A DNA stretch of 64,000 nucleotides from Cycas panzhihuaensis (taxonomy: Eukaryota > Cycadophyta). The notes beneath the pieces were generated by a model. The model ran no database searches and was not told where the DNA came from. It was given only the letters and a program-made list of their open reading frames with translations. Of this stretch, positions 13,839 to 26,514 are shown piece after piece. The stretch covers positions 139,817,741-139,881,740 of the forward strand of contig CM041465.1 of assembly GCA_023213395.1 (NCBI GenBank). The letters run 5' to 3'. The position numbers were made by a program, and so were the translations under genes. Every line of letters starts with the position of its first letter. Position 1 is the first letter of the stretch.

Positions 13839-15746
13839 TTTTTTAGTCAATCTCCATTGGGGATCTATGGCACCCCCTCCTGTAGTTTTTTTGATAGGAT
13901 TCATATCAATTTTTCATTGATTTTTATACATGAAGTCACCTTTATCTATTGCCATTCTTATGGTCATCCCTTTTGAATTAAAATTTTTATTTATTTTTAT
14001 GGTTTCTATCAGTTGGCCCCTAGTCCCGTATGACCTCATACGGCCCTAATCTTTTGCAGATTTTAAATTCTTATAAGTTATTTTATAATATTTTTTATTA
14101 ATAAAAAATCTTATTATATATTTGATAATTGTTTAGATCTGGGGCCCCCTTAGGGTTATAGCTACCAGTTCCATAGCCCTACATGTGACTAGAAGCTCAT
14201 TCACAAAGGGGATAAAGGCCTTATCCTCATTTTTTTTATTTTGATTTTTTTGGCTAAGGAGGGTTGTCTACATTTTTAATTATATGTCTATGCTGGGGAG
14301 TCAGATTCTCAATCTGCTAGACTTGTTGGATTCCTAACTTAGGGATCTATAACTTAAAGTCCTCATTTACTTGATTTAAGATATTTTTTGTAGAGTTTAA
14401 TCAAGTAAAATTTGACCTTCATTTATTGCTCATATTTCATTATCCATAAGCATGTCTTTTCACTATTTCATTAATAACTTGAGTTCTACATCTCTGTTTC
14501 TCGAGTTGTCTAAATTGTTGGATAGGTTCTTTAGAGATATTCACAACAAAATATGTTTCATTATATTCTAACATCATTTTATAGGTCATTGAAACCCCTA
14601 AAGTGATGGCTCCATTTCAGTCTTAATTAGACACTTTAGAGATATTTTGAGCCAAAGTTTCTTTCCAATTGAATATATTTTATTGATATTTGTATACTAA
14701 CTAATTACTAACGATATTTTCTAGTGTTTATAATATTTACAAGTTGTTTTATAGCCTTTTATCATCTTTTTGGCTTCTAGAGCAGTAAGAGCCTTATTTA
14801 GACCAAAATCTAAGTTATCTTTATATTAAGTCATTCTTTTTAGGAAGTATACATATATTTTTCAGCTCTATTTCTTTCCAAGCAAGTTATTTTATTATTT
14901 AAGGAGTGTCTTTTAAAAATTAAAAGAGAATATATTACATACTTGCATCTATATTACTTCATTGAAAAGAAATATTTTAATCTTTGATTTTATTTCTTAT
15001 AGTAATTGATTCTAAAGCATTGATTATCCTTTTATTTAGAATTATATTTAGTCTTACTTATTTCAACTTCATTTATTTCTTAATATTAAAAGGAATCTTT
15101 TATTATTAAGTAAGACCACACCTAATATTTATTATTCTCATATTAAAAAAGATAATCACCTGAATCAACCCCCCATTTTTCTAGCCTTACAAGGGGAATG
15201 ATTAGGACACCTAAAATTACAACCACACACACACCTTTGGCCTACTCATATTAGATGAGAAATATCATTGACTATTAGGTGTATTAGGTGGTAGGCTGAG
15301 GTGTATAACCTATTTATTTCTAGAGTTTAGATTAAGGCTAGACCTAGAGAGGGTGAGTACCTTAGTTAGTAAAGCCATCCCTATTAGATCTGTCACTAGG
15401 CATAAGACCAACACAGGTAGATACACAAATTAGAGGAGCCTTAGTACCTTCTTAGTAGCCTATGTACTGAGGTATATTAAGCCTAGAGCTTACATATCAG
15501 TATATTGGGCCCCTAGTTTTCCATTTGTGGGTAGGTGCTACTAGACAGGATAACAACCAAAGGCTTCCCTTAGAGACACTTGGAGTTAGAGCCTAGAAAC
15601 CTTTGTAGGGACTAGGACACTTATTAAACATTTTTAGGAAAACTTTAAAACTTTTTTTTGGGTTAATTTATTTCAAACCTCATTTGAATAATTATATCTT
15701 TAAGGGTATTCTTAGCAAAAGACTTATCAAACCTAGTTGAGACATA
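12880..15746 (+). other. Long leader of element E
   Basis: About 2.9 kb between primer site and gag without a recognisable coding motif. It holds a TA repeat. The frame at 13640-13846 runs through that repeat and is not considered a gene. Confidence 0.6.
13804..13835. repeat. (TA)n microsatellite
   Basis: An uninterrupted alternation of T and A about 30 bases long inside the leader of element E. Confidence 0.9.
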
Positions 15747-16915
15747 ATGGCATCCAACTTTAATAATATGATTATCCCCAAATTTGATGGTTCTAATTTT
15801 CTAAATTAGAGTAGGAGGATGAGCCCCATCATCATAACTAATGAAATATAGGATATTGTGAGAATAGGGTATACTAAATCAGGGCAAAACCCAATAGATC
15901 TTGAGAAGCTAGCCTACAAAGCAAATGTCAAGAAAGATAATGAAGCACTTGTATTGATATTCTGTGCACTTGAAGACCATATATTTCTAAGAGCCAGTGA
16001 ATCAGTAACATCCAAAGAGGCTTGGGACACTTTGTAGTTAATCTATAAATAGGTTATCTCATTAAAATTATAGATCTTAAGAAGTAAATTTAAAAATCTT
16101 AGGATGATGTCAAATGAATCTATCACCAATTTTATGACAAAGGTGCAAGACAGTCAATCAGATGAGATCACTTAGGGATACATTAACTAAACAAAGAGTA
16201 GTTGAATGAATATTGAGATGTATTAGTGATATTAAGAGATTTGAAATAGTAGCTACTAGCATTGGTGTATCAAAAGACTTGAGTATATTGAAAATATAGC
16301 AACTAAGTATCCTCTTGATGGTAGTAGAGAGATAACAAAATACCAATGAATCTCTTGAATTTGCTTTTGCTAGTAAAGCAATAATACAATCTAATTCTCA
16401 AGCAGGTACCTCCAAGACTAGGGATCTATCCCTGAAAAGGAGAAACATGAACCCTAGATAAGATGTACATTAAGAAAGGCAACCTAAATATTAAGCTCTA
16501 CACCAAAGAAGACAGGGAGCTAATCCAAGGAATACTAGCCATGATAGGTACCAAAGGCAAGAAAGAAATCATAGGACAATCTAATATTATTTAAATTGTC
16601 AAGGGGACATGCCACCTCAAAGGACCAATCCTACTTATCTAAATAATAGACAAAGGGAGACTCAAGCTCCACTCATGGAAAGAGGGGAACCATCTCATGT
16701 TGATAGCTCCTATCCTTCTAGTAGGAGCCTAAGTTTTAGAAGAAGAGATTCACCTTATTATACCTTTTACAATCGTATTAGCCATATGGAAGATAAATTC
16801 TTTGCTAAATATGGTCCACCAAATAAAGGAAGTATTAATACTATTATGGAAATAAGGGAAAATAATTATCTTTTTCTATCTAATTTTATTATCCATAAAG
16901 ACGAAGATGATAGTT
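15747..16915 (+). pseudogene. gag of copia element E (decayed)
   Basis: The frame opens with MASNFNN and a segment of the DUF4219 type (PKFDGSNF), then a UBN2-type capsid region containing CALEDHIFLRASESVTSKEAW near 15968-16025. In this family Gag forms the cytoplasmic particle in which the RNA is reverse transcribed. Several in-frame TAG/TAA/TGA stops interrupt it, including one where the conserved Trp after FLN is expected. The nucleocapsid zinc knuckle near 16590 is reduced to one recognisable Cys. An open stretch from 16609 to 16917 covers the linker before the protease. The same gag is seen in element A at 43750. Confidence 0.85.
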
Positions 16916-19900
16916 AGTATGTTGATTTAGGTTATTACACTCACATGACACACAAGGAACATCTATTCAATATTTTAGGTAGAAACGAAAAGGGATCAAT
17001 TACATTTGGTGATGATACCTCCCATAAGTCCATTATGAGAGGTAATATAGTGCTAGAAATAGAATCATGGAATACTAGATACCTTGATGATGTACTTTAT
17101 GTGCTAACCCTTAAGGAAAACCTTCTATCTATAGGACAGATAATGGGCTAGGATTACAAGGTAATATTTGATAATGGAGAATGTACTATTAAATACAAAA
17201 GAAGAAACAAGATGGTAGTTCCCAAGGGCAAAATCACTAAGGATAGCCTTTTCAAACTAGGGCTTACTCTTCTAATAATTATGCTTTGAAAACATCAATA
17301 AAGTTTGATATTGACATCTGGCACAAGAGATTTAGCCACTTGAGTTACAAAAGTCTAGCATTAATGAAGAGGATGGATATGATAGATGGGTTACCATATA
17401 TTAACATGGATAATAATATTTGTGAAGGATGCCTTTTTAGAAAATAGCATAGGGAAAGTTTTCTAGATAACAATTATAAAGCTAATAGACCTCTCTAATT
17501 AGTCTACATAGATATTTGTGGTCATATGGATATTCCCTTATTAGTAGGAGCTACATATTTTATTACATTCATTAATGATTTTATAAGGAAAATGTGGGTT
17601 TATTTCCTAAAATTTAAATCAAATACTTTTCAACACTTTGTTGACTTCAAAACCTATATGGAAAGACAAAGTGGATATAAAATCCATTCCCTATAATCTA
17701 ATTATGGGGGGGAGTTCTTTTCAAATGAATTTAAAGTTTATTGTGCTCATCGTGGAATCAGGAGATAGCTTACAAACCCCTATACCCCTAAATAAAATGG
17801 TGTAGCAGAAAGAAAGAATTGTACTATAGTCAAAATTGTTAGGTGTATGTTAAAAGACAAGAGATTAGGATATGAAATTTGGGTTGAAGTAGTTAACACA
17901 ACTGTTTATTTAATTAATAGGTATACCATCAAAGCACTAAGGTGGAAAACTCTTGAAGAAGCCTAGATTAGATATAAACCTATTATCTATTACTTAAGAA
18001 TCTTTGGATGCTTAGACTATGTGCATGTACCTAAATAAAGAAGATCCAAGCTAGATGATTATAATATTAAATGAATATTCATTAGGTACAACAATGACTC
18101 AAAATCTTACAAAGTCTATAATCCTAAATCTCAAAAACTTATGGTGAGTCAAGATGTTAAATTCTAAGAACTTGACTATTACCATATTGATAATGCTCAA
18201 AACAAAGGGAATGGTATAATGATAAATCTTGATTCTACTAAGTCAAAATGTATATTGCCTAGGCATGAATTAAGATAAACCATTGATATATCAAGTGGGG
18301 AGGGAACCTCTTCTCAACCTCCACCATAAAGACTACCAAAATGGATGTAGAGAAATCATGATATGGATAACATCCTAGATAATAACTACAATCAGTGATC
18401 TACTCATGCATATAGGGTAAACTTTGCCCCCATGAGTCAGGTTATGGAAACCCATGAGCCTCAAACCTTTGAGGAAGCCAATACACATGATACTTTAGAG
18501 AAAGGCAATGGAACAAGAATATAACTCCATTATTAAAAATAATACTTAGGAATTAGTTGACTTACCTCCTAATAAAAAGGTAATTGGCACTAACTGGGTT
18601 TATAAAACTAAATTCCAATCTGAGGGATTAATTGACAAATATAAATCTAGATTGGTAGCCAAAGACTATGCACAAAGAGAAGGTATTGATTATAGTGAGA
18701 TATTTTCTCTTGTTGCACGTATGGAAACTATATGTATGATGATAAGCTTAGAAACACACATGGGAGGGAATATTTATCAAATGGACATTAAAAGTACCTT
18801 TCTTAATGACTATATCAAAGAGGATATTTATGTCTCTCAATCCCTCAATTTTGTAATCAAGGGGGAGGAAGACAAAGTGTATAAACTTAAAAAGTCATGT
18901 TATGGTTTAAAGCAAGCACCCAAGGCTTGATATTCCTACATTAATAGATATTTTAGAGATCAAGGTTTTGAGGGGTCTTAATCAGATCCAAACTTGTATA
19001 TCAAAATCAAGGGAGATTTTATTCTAATTGTGGGACTCTATATAGATGACCTTGTCTACAATGGAAATGATCCCCATATCTTATAAAACTTTAAGGAAGC
19101 TATATGTAAAGGATTCAAAATGATAGATTTGGGATTAATGCATTACTTCCTAGGTTTGGAAGTATGGTAGGATAAAAATGGCATCTTCATTTCTTAAAGG
19201 AAGTACACCTTGGACTTACTATAAAAGTTTAAGGTGATTGATTATAAACCTCTAAAAACTCCAGCTAAAATTAGGATCAAACTATCTAAACTTGATGATT
19301 CAACACCTATGGACCCTACACTTTATAGATAATTAATTAGCACTTTGATTTACTTAACTTCTACTCGACTAGTTATTATGTATTCAGTTAACGTAGTATT
19401 TAAATTTATGTAAGACCCTAAGACTACTCATTGGCAAGTAGTGGCAAGGATTCTAAGATATCTCAAAGGCACTATAGAATATGGGTTATATTATAAATCT
19501 TCACCAAATTTTAGATTGACTAGTTATATAGATTCAGATTGGGTAAGTGACATCAATGACAAAAAATCTACTTTAGGTTACACTTTTAGTATGGGTTTAA
19601 TAGCCATAAATTGGATCACCAAGAAGTAAAATACCATTTCTTTACCTACAATAGAAGCTGAATATAAAGCAGTAGCCTCTAGATATGAAACTATATGCTA
19701 TGATAATCAAAGTACTGTTTAAATTACTCAAAACCGTATATTTCATGGTAGAACAAAGCACAAAAAAACTCAGTACCACTTCATCACAGAATTAGTTCAA
19801 GTAGATGAGATCAAATTAGCATATTATAGTATAGAAGATCAAGCAACAAATATATTTATAAAGCCATTAGGAAGGATCAAATTTTATAAATTTAGGGACA

Positions 19901-19935
19901 AGCTTGGAGTTCTATACAATGTCCATTATGGGGGA
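16916..19935 (+). pseudogene. pol of copia element E: protease, integrase, RT, RNase H (decayed)
   Basis: Nearly the whole pol can be followed in one register despite dozens of stops. Protease: VDLGYYTHMT near 16921, with the catalytic Asp-Ser-Gly changed to Asp-Leu-Gly. GAG-pre-integrase: HKRFSHLSYKSL and CEGC near 17330-17440. Integrase: first Asp in YIDICG (17511), second Asp changed to Asn (SNYGGEF, near 17700), Glu kept in NGVAERKN (17800). Reverse transcriptase: open from 18652 to 18930, then the active-site YIDD at 19040. RNase H: DSDWVSDINDKKST near 19530, IEAEYKAVAS, and a C-terminal TKHKKTQYHFI segment near 19756. Stops sit where CAG, CAA or TGG would code a conserved residue, for example TAG at 17766, TAA at 17793 and TGA at 18928. 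Not functional. Confidence 0.92.
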
Positions 19936-19938
19936 TAA
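19926..19938 (+). other. Purine-rich tract before 3' LTR of E
   Basis: ATGGGGGATAA just before the TGTTGGG start of the 3' LTR, the position where plus-strand DNA synthesis is primed in LTR elements. Confidence 0.65.
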
Positions 19939-20265
19939 TGTTGGGATAATACCCATTCTCAACATGTATGCGCATACACCTAGGGGCCCCAAAAGCCACT
20001 TATAGTCACCTAAAGCCTACCAGAGCTATCATGCAACCATCTATGATGATACCAAGGCACATATTATATTTATTTTATTTAATTTATTATTATTATTTTG
20101 AATTATTGGGTAGAGGCATTTAGTGCCTCCCCAAACCTATTTATGCTAAGGGAATACCTCCCTAGTAATTTTTAACACTGCCAACTATTTTAAAATATAT
20201 GTTAGCTCAAATATGGATCGTATATTATAATCTTCAGCCTGCTCTAATCCTCATGCCTACATTCA
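19939..20265 (+). repeat. 3' LTR of element E
   Basis: 327 bp from TGTTGGGATAATACCC to CTACATTCA. It is very similar to 37696-38022, and both are followed by the same 2 kb of sequence. That shows the similarity is due to duplication of a larger block, not only to a shared LTR. Confidence 0.9.
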
Positions 20266-20845
20266 AGAGAAAACATAGGGCCACATAGGGACTAACAACA
20301 TGTAAAAATTCATGCTAATGTAAGAATAATTCTCGTAGGCAACTACTAATTTAGTGAATATGGAAACATAGAAATATTGAGATGCAGTGATCAATGGGAG
20401 ATCTTGTAGGGTCTTAGATGATATCCTAACTAGTATAGAATAGAAAAAGGTTAGGAAATATGCCTAAAGGCCATGTAGTAATAGGAATGAGCTGTAGAAA
20501 TCACATATTACATGGAATATATCCATAAATATTGTATTTATGTAATTCCATAAATTTCCTATAAATAGTAATGATAATTACTTTAGGCTATCAAAACATG
20601 ACCAGTAGATAAAATTTTAAACTATCAAAATAAAGTCATCAAACCATAAGAAATGTAAATATAGCCAATAGATCTATAAAGCACAAATCTTAAAAGGGGT
20701 AGCTAGTAGATAATATATTAAGCTAATAAACATCTCATTTAGAAGCTTCGATTAGTTGAATGTAGCCTTTGATGGTAGTTGCACCAGAGAGGGAGACTGA
20801 GAAATAAGCTAGCTGGAAACTAGGTAATAGACCTAGTAGAGACTA
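20266..20845 (-). other. Leader of minus-strand copia element F, copy 1
   Basis: Non-coding sequence between the end of E and a minus-strand primer site. It is near-identical to 38023-38602. In the F orientation it lies just inside the 5' LTR. Confidence 0.55.
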
Positions 20846-20857
20846 GCTCTAATACCA
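20846..20857 (-). other. Primer binding site of element F, copy 1
   Basis: On the minus strand this is TGGTATTAGAGC, an initiator-Met type site with one C-to-T change. It is separated by two bases from sequence that starts TGAAAGGGG, which fits the end of a minus-strand LTR. Confidence 0.75.
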
Positions 20858-20859
20858 AG

Positions 20860-22315
20860 TGAAAGGGGATGAAAGTCTACCTAGTTTCAAACAAGGTTCA
20901 AGGCTCGTAGCATCCACTAAAATATTCAACACAATAATTAACAAGGAATTGATCATAATGTTGCAATATTGTATTGCATTCATTAACTCATAAAATTAAA
21001 GATACATGATATAATAAAGAGTATATAAAAAGTCTTGCACAATACAAGAAAAAGAGGTTGTTATAAAGTATTGAAAATATTAACACAGGATGCAAGGTGA
21101 TAATCAGTACCTTACATAATTAAACTAACGTACAACTGTTATATATGAGGACAAAATCAACCCCACTAAACTAGGTTCATAACATTAGGTTGTAACTAAA
21201 CCCATTTACATTAATGAAGCCCTCAACATAAAGTATATATAAACATTATATTAATAAAACAAATGATCCTTGGTAAATTAATGAAACACATCATTAATTC
21301 TTCTATTATGTAGCTACTATACAGATTGGTTATATTTAGATGAAAATTTTCCTGCTTCTAAAAAAATATATCTCTAATATTTGAATGATCATGTAGTGAC
21401 TAATTTGTGTCTCTTTTTGATATGATAAATTTAATAATTATTATTTCACCACCCTCCTCTTCCATAAAAGATTTTGATGACATATATTTGCATAATGTAA
21501 TATTATAGTTTCATATTTAAAATTTATTTTTACCTAGTTCATTCACACATTTTACATACATTAAATTAGTAGCTACTATGCAACACAAACTTTTATGCAT
21601 CTATAATTGCATGGCTTTTGGCTTCACATTTTTTTCCAGATTGAATGAGGATATTTACTGCTCATTATCTCCATTTGAGGTTACCCATCTACATAATATC
21701 TATTCCTTTTGATTAGATTGCTCTCTACTTAATGGTAGCTAATAAACTATTGATTAATTATTTCAGCCTCGTGTGAATATATTAAAGTATTTAAAATTTC
21801 TTTTGGTTTTTAATATTCCCCTTATCTTTTAGCTAATGGGTCATATTCAACATTTAAAGTGACAAGGTTTAGTTTTTAAAAGGGGGCCAAGTTATTTTTT
21901 CAAAGTTGTTGTTAAAAAACATGACTTGTATTTGCTCTAATGGCTACAACTTTTACTAGCTAAGTTAAAAGTTGGTTCTATTAGCTTTAGATCAGAGTTC
22001 ATTTTTACCCAGTCAAAATGAGTGGTCACACAACCATATTTAATTTTTGTTTGATATACTTTTTAATGAGTTAAGTTGATATAAAATTTATTTAAGCCTT
22101 TAATATTAAAAGGCTAATCTTTTATAAAGTTTTTAATGCATATCTTGACCATTTAATATTAGAATTAAGTCTTGTTTGAAGTGTTGGACTCAAGTTTTTT
22201 TCCTCTATTGAGTGGTGAAGACTTCAAAATTTTTTGAAGTTATCTTATGTAACATTTTTTATGCTTAAAAGTAGCACTAGTAAAGAGCTTCTTATGTGAT
22301 GTCCCTTATATAAAG
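20860..22315 (-). repeat. 5' LTR of element F, copy 1, interrupted by LTR of D
   Basis: About 1.46 kb of AT-rich sequence running from the primer site to the point where the 3.2-kb LTR of gypsy element D begins. The counterpart at 38617-40020 ends at the same place. Only this LTR and the leader of F are recognisable. No F coding region was found. Confidence 0.6.
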
Positions 22316-25300
22316 TAATCACACCTTAGGGGGTCACCGGATTGGAAGACATCGAGCAAACACAACTAATAACTTCTTAGCTAAGGATATATAAGAATGA
22401 GGAAGAATGATCACCTACAATGGGTGTTTATGCACCAAAACGCAGGATCAAGGAAGCCTAAATGGCACACAAATTCCCTTCCAGGTAAACACCTCCTTGA
22501 TTCAGAGCTGGGGAAAAAGAGGGATCTCCTTGGTTTGTCGAGTAACCTCTAAAAAGACCCTCCTATCCTGGATAGCCAAGGAAGGATGGTGAAAGTGAAG
22601 GTATACCTCTTCTCGTAAAGAGGAGATGAGTGGAATAATTCCTAACCAAAGGGAGACAAGGATTGTACACAAGTTGTGAGTGGCTAGAAATGTGAGTGAA
22701 TGAGGAAGAAGTTGGGCTGAATGACCAACTTCAGGATAAAGGTGAAGCCAAGCGAGGCTTTGCTAAGAGAGAGGAAAGATGACCTTAAGAGGAGGTACCC
22801 TCAAGATGCCTACACCTAAGATGGGCATTAGGTGTGGGAGATAAAATAAGGTATATTATTCCTTCATTTATTTTTGTTATATAGTAAGGTAATGTAGGAA
22901 TACAGGTTATTGTTGTTTGTATTTTGTTTCTTAATAATAAGGAAAATGAACTCAAAAGAAACAACACACTCACTCTCTCTTTCTTAAGTACTAACCTCTC
23001 TCTCTTTGTCTTTCATAAACATAAGAAAAGGAAGGGCAAGTAAGCAACCAAGGAAAAGAATATGAGTATGAAATGTAAACCCACTCAATAATATACAAGA
23101 GGGAAGCAAGGTCTAAATGGAAAGATGCACAACCTGTCTCACCCAAATCCTAGTGGAAATAAGGGTTTAGGCGAGAGAGGAAATGAGTAAAGACATGATT
23201 GAAAAAAGGCAATACCTATTGGTATGAGTTAACTATTTTTCCTCTATACATCTAAATGAGGCAAGCAACAACAAATAATAGAATGCAAGCTGTATATTCC
23301 TTTCATCTTTCCTTTTTTATTTAGGAGCAAAAAGGGGGGAAGATGGGCAAGAAAAGGATAGACAAGGTAGAAAAAATGTACCTAGGAATTAGACAGTCAC
23401 TGTATCATCTTCCCTACTTCCTTTGTAGTTTAAGCTTACCTCCTTGATATGCCTTGTTGTGGATGCCATGGCAAAAGGAGCACCGATGAAAGGGGGATTT
23501 CTTACCTTTCCCAATACTCAAATGTAAAAGAAACCAAAAGGAAAGAATGAAATGCCTCCATTTAGATTTTTAAAGCATAATAATAATAATTGGGAAAGGG
23601 AGGCATACCTACAACAGAGGTCTTTATTCACTCCAAAGCATATGGAACCTACACAACACAAGGTTTACCCTTTTCCAAGGGACTCTAGTTGTGTGTGAGA
23701 GCAAGTGTATACAAGAAAATGTAAAAGGAGAAAAAGATAATAGGCTTAACAAATATCTATCAAATAATAAAACATACAATGTTAGTGTTGTTTTACCTTG
23801 TGTGCACAACAAACAAATAATATAGGAAAAAAAGGAGGTGAAAGGAAAGAAGATGGGTAACCTCGGAATGGCTAACCCTCCCAACTAAAATCCCATGCAT
23901 TCCCAAGCATTCAAGTAAATGGCTAAAAGAGTCAAAACCACTTAATAGTAAGAGCAAAACAGGTTTTGCATATGAAAGGAAAAGTTGCAAGAAAGCTGTA
24001 AAAGTTGCACAGTGCAACTTTGGTAAGATTTTATAAAAGCAAGTCCAAAGATAAAAAGACACAAAAGAAGGCTAAAAACTAGGATGTATGGGGTTCTTGA
24101 TGGCTAGTTGTAGGCATAGCAAGGGGTTGCTAATGCTGCAATTGGTGGAGATCCCCACTCCAAAAGTTCTTAGGTAAGCAAGGAAGGTACATGGAAGGAA
24201 AAGGGGAGGAGAGAAGGGGGCTACCCTTGAGGAGAAGTCATATGGATGCAGAACCCTACCCAAAACTCCTTTTACTCTACCAAAGACTACTTTTCCTACC
24301 ACCTCCTTGAATGGACCCTAAGAAAGCTTTGGGAAGGAGGAGGATAAGATAAAAGAAAGGAGGGTTTGCCTCCTAATACAGAAAGATGAAGGAGAACTTC
24401 ACATATGTAAGTAGGAAAATACAAACAAAAGGATACTTATGCTATGAAAGAATAGAGTAAAGACAGATCTATAGATACTTGGTAAGGATAGATCTAAGGA
24501 AGATCTACTAGGAAAACTTGTTAAAAGGGGGGGGTCCCTTTGGGGGATTGCTAGAAAATCCCTACAATATCATAGAAGAGAAGCATAACCTGTAGAAGAA
24601 ATGATGATTAAGGATTGGTAAGGCATTTGGAATGTGGCTCTATCTTAGCTAGCCTTTCTACAGACCTTCAACTCATGTTTTTTGTCCTATAGGAGCTGAT
24701 AGTTGAAGTGTGGAGCAAGTACAGAAGGGTTGGAGTTTAGTTCTAGAACTTTTTCTTAAGGAGATAAAGAAAAAAGTGAGTAAGAAGAATATGCAAATGA
24801 GGTAAATTTTGGGTTTTTAAACTGAACCCTAGCCCAGTGAGCGGTTAGGGTTCACTCTAGGTGGGAAATAACTCAATGCCATATGGCAATTTTGTATAGT
24901 GCAAAATTAACCATGGCCAGATAAAAAAAGAGTTTTGAACAATCACATCCTGGCAAACTTCATGGTACTAAGAAGTTTACAGTGGTGCAGCCAAAACTAA
25001 AGTAAAAATAAAAGAGGGAGTACCAGAGGCTTCCAAGAGGGGGTCCTAGACCCTAAGAAGGTAGTAATGTAATGACAATATAATAAGGAGGGGTTACGGG
25101 ACCTAGAGGGCCCACAATAGGCAAGAAAACGATGCTCAAGGACTCTAAAGAGGAAACAAATGGCATATAAGGGTGATAACTGGGCCTAAACGGGGTGTTA
25201 GGGACTATGTCACACCAAGAAATGATGTGAAATGGGCTATAGGGGCCAAAATGCTTAGGGACACATGAAGACATGATGGAGGATCACGGAGTGCCATGGG

Positions 25301-25506
25301 ATGTGTATCTTGAGTTGTAATAGGTTAGAAAGTGTCAAGATGTAGTATGAACAAGCAACAAATGCATAATGATTACATACTCAACTAATCAATACATAAT
25401 GTGCCTCTATTAGCAAATCTTTAAAGCTAGTGGGAGTGAGGATAGAAGCATACCTGTACTTACCTTAGTCAAGTTACCCATGTCTATTTCCAGTAGCTAG
25501 GAAACA
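22316..25506 (-). repeat. 3' LTR of gypsy element D (L1)
   Basis: About 3.2 kb. On the minus strand it begins TGTTTCCTAGCTACTGG and ends near GGTGTGATTA. It aligns with L3 (40021-43237) over its full length and with L2 (35600-37695) over its first two-thirds, all at roughly 85-90 % by eye. It is G-rich relative to its surroundings. The short frames inside it are not shared in length among the copies, so it is treated as non-coding. Confidence 0.85.
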
Positions 25507-25519
25507 TTGCCCTCTTGGT
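25507..25519 (-). other. Purine-rich tract of element D
   Basis: On the minus strand ACCAAGAGGGCAA lies directly before the TGTTTCC start of the 3' LTR, the expected place for a polypurine tract. It is short and not pure. Confidence 0.4.
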
Positions 25520-25959
25520 AGTAGAGCCTTGCCAGTCAGAAGCATGGTGCGATGGCAAATGCTGGCAATACAAAAGTTAGTAATATATATTAAAGGATAG
25601 TGGCATCGTCATCCAAGAGTGATGGCAAGTGTCATTGCAAGACGTGTGGATAGGGAGAAGAGAGAGGCAACATAGAGGTTGCCTATGTGTCACCCTAAAA
25701 TCTAATGAGAGAGAGGGTAGATGAGGGGAATGCCCCCATCACATACATATAAGGTGAATGGTGGTGACAGTCATGAACATGATCAACCCAATATTATGAA
25801 TGAGAAATATGTATATATAAATGTCAGAATGTTGGGGCTTCATACCAGGGGTGGTATGAAGAACAAATGGAAGAAAGACAAACCTGATGGTCACCATAGT
25901 TTAACCTCATTGGTGGCTGACTTTCAGAGGTACAAGCAGATCACAAGATGGAGGATGGG
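25520..25959. other. 3' untranslated part of element D
   Basis: No motif was recognised. The forward frames at 25721-25963 and 25948-26154 lie opposite or beside the RNase H-like remnant and have no features of their own. Confidence 0.4.
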
Positions 25960-26514
25960 ATGAACCTAGAACTAGGATGTTTAGGCCACCTAATAGGTTC
26001 CTCAAGGGAGATCATCGAGAAGAGGGAGTTGATACTCAAGGATACGATGGATGAGGTCGTTTGCCTTAGCATTTCAGTCTTGGGGAATGCACTAGATATC
26101 TACGAAAGAGAAATGAGACAGGAGGGACCTAGTGGTCAAAGTAAGGGCTCTTAAGCATGGGTAACGTACTTGGTAAACCTAGATAAGATGTGACATGACG
26201 ATCTGAGAGTCGTAAAGTAGGATGGTGGGGCCATGGTGGAAATAGAGCACATCAGTAAGGGATTTAATAACATCTATGTATTTAGCTTCGTTATTAGTGG
26301 TCTCAAGAAGAAAGACTTTGAAATATAGGTAGTCATATCCAGAGGGGTCATAGAGGATCCACATGATAGCAAAAGGGCATGGATTACCATGACTTCCTCC
26401 ATTAGTGAAGATTAGTAATGCCATGGTGTGAAGATGAGTATTTCTATCAAACGACAGAGGAAAGGACGATAATGAGGTCAATAAGTAGAGAGAAAGGGAA
26501 AGAGGTAGCAACAA
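25960..26514 (-). pseudogene. RNase H-like domain in element D, downstream of integrase
   Basis: The minus-strand frame contains LIFTNGGSHGNP near 26380-26415, LETTNNEAKYIDVIKSL near 26265-26310 and YDSQIVMSHL near 26195-26225. A degraded NAKAND segment follows near 26060 after stops. These are the first, second and third acidic-residue blocks of a type I RNase H, which removes RNA from RNA:DNA hybrids. The first catalytic Asp is Asn here (TNGGS instead of TDGGS); the Glu and third Asp are present. It lies between the antisense frame and the 3' LTR. In Tat-type elements the added RNase H sits before integrase, so this position is unusual. The frame upstream of 26420 has no match I recognise. 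Confidence 0.75.

Larger units (their letters stand above)
12543..20265 (+). mobile_element. Ty1/copia element E, full length, decayed
   Basis: Two LTRs of 327-328 bp in the same orientation enclose a degenerate primer site, a 2.9-kb leader, gag, protease, integrase, reverse transcriptase and RNase H remnants in copia order, and a purine tract before the 3' LTR. Total length is about 7.7 kb. The five flanking bases do not match (ATCAA left, AGAGA right), so one flank has been altered or recombined. Protein-level similarity to element A is clear throughout, so the two belong to one lineage. Confidence 0.9.

Noticed and set aside
13640-13846. 68-codon forward frame ending in alternating Tyr-Ile
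   Set aside because: The end is the TA microsatellite and the rest lies in the non-coding leader of E.
20266-22315. Host gene or promoter region between E and D
   Set aside because: A minus-strand primer site next to a TG-starting sequence, and an exact repeat with the same ends at 38023, identify it as transposon leader and LTR.
22316-25506. Small genes within the 3.2-kb D LTR (frames of 60-90 codons, partly repeated in L2 and L3)
   Set aside because: Frame lengths and starts differ among the three copies, no motif is recognisable, and similar peptides follow from the shared DNA alone.
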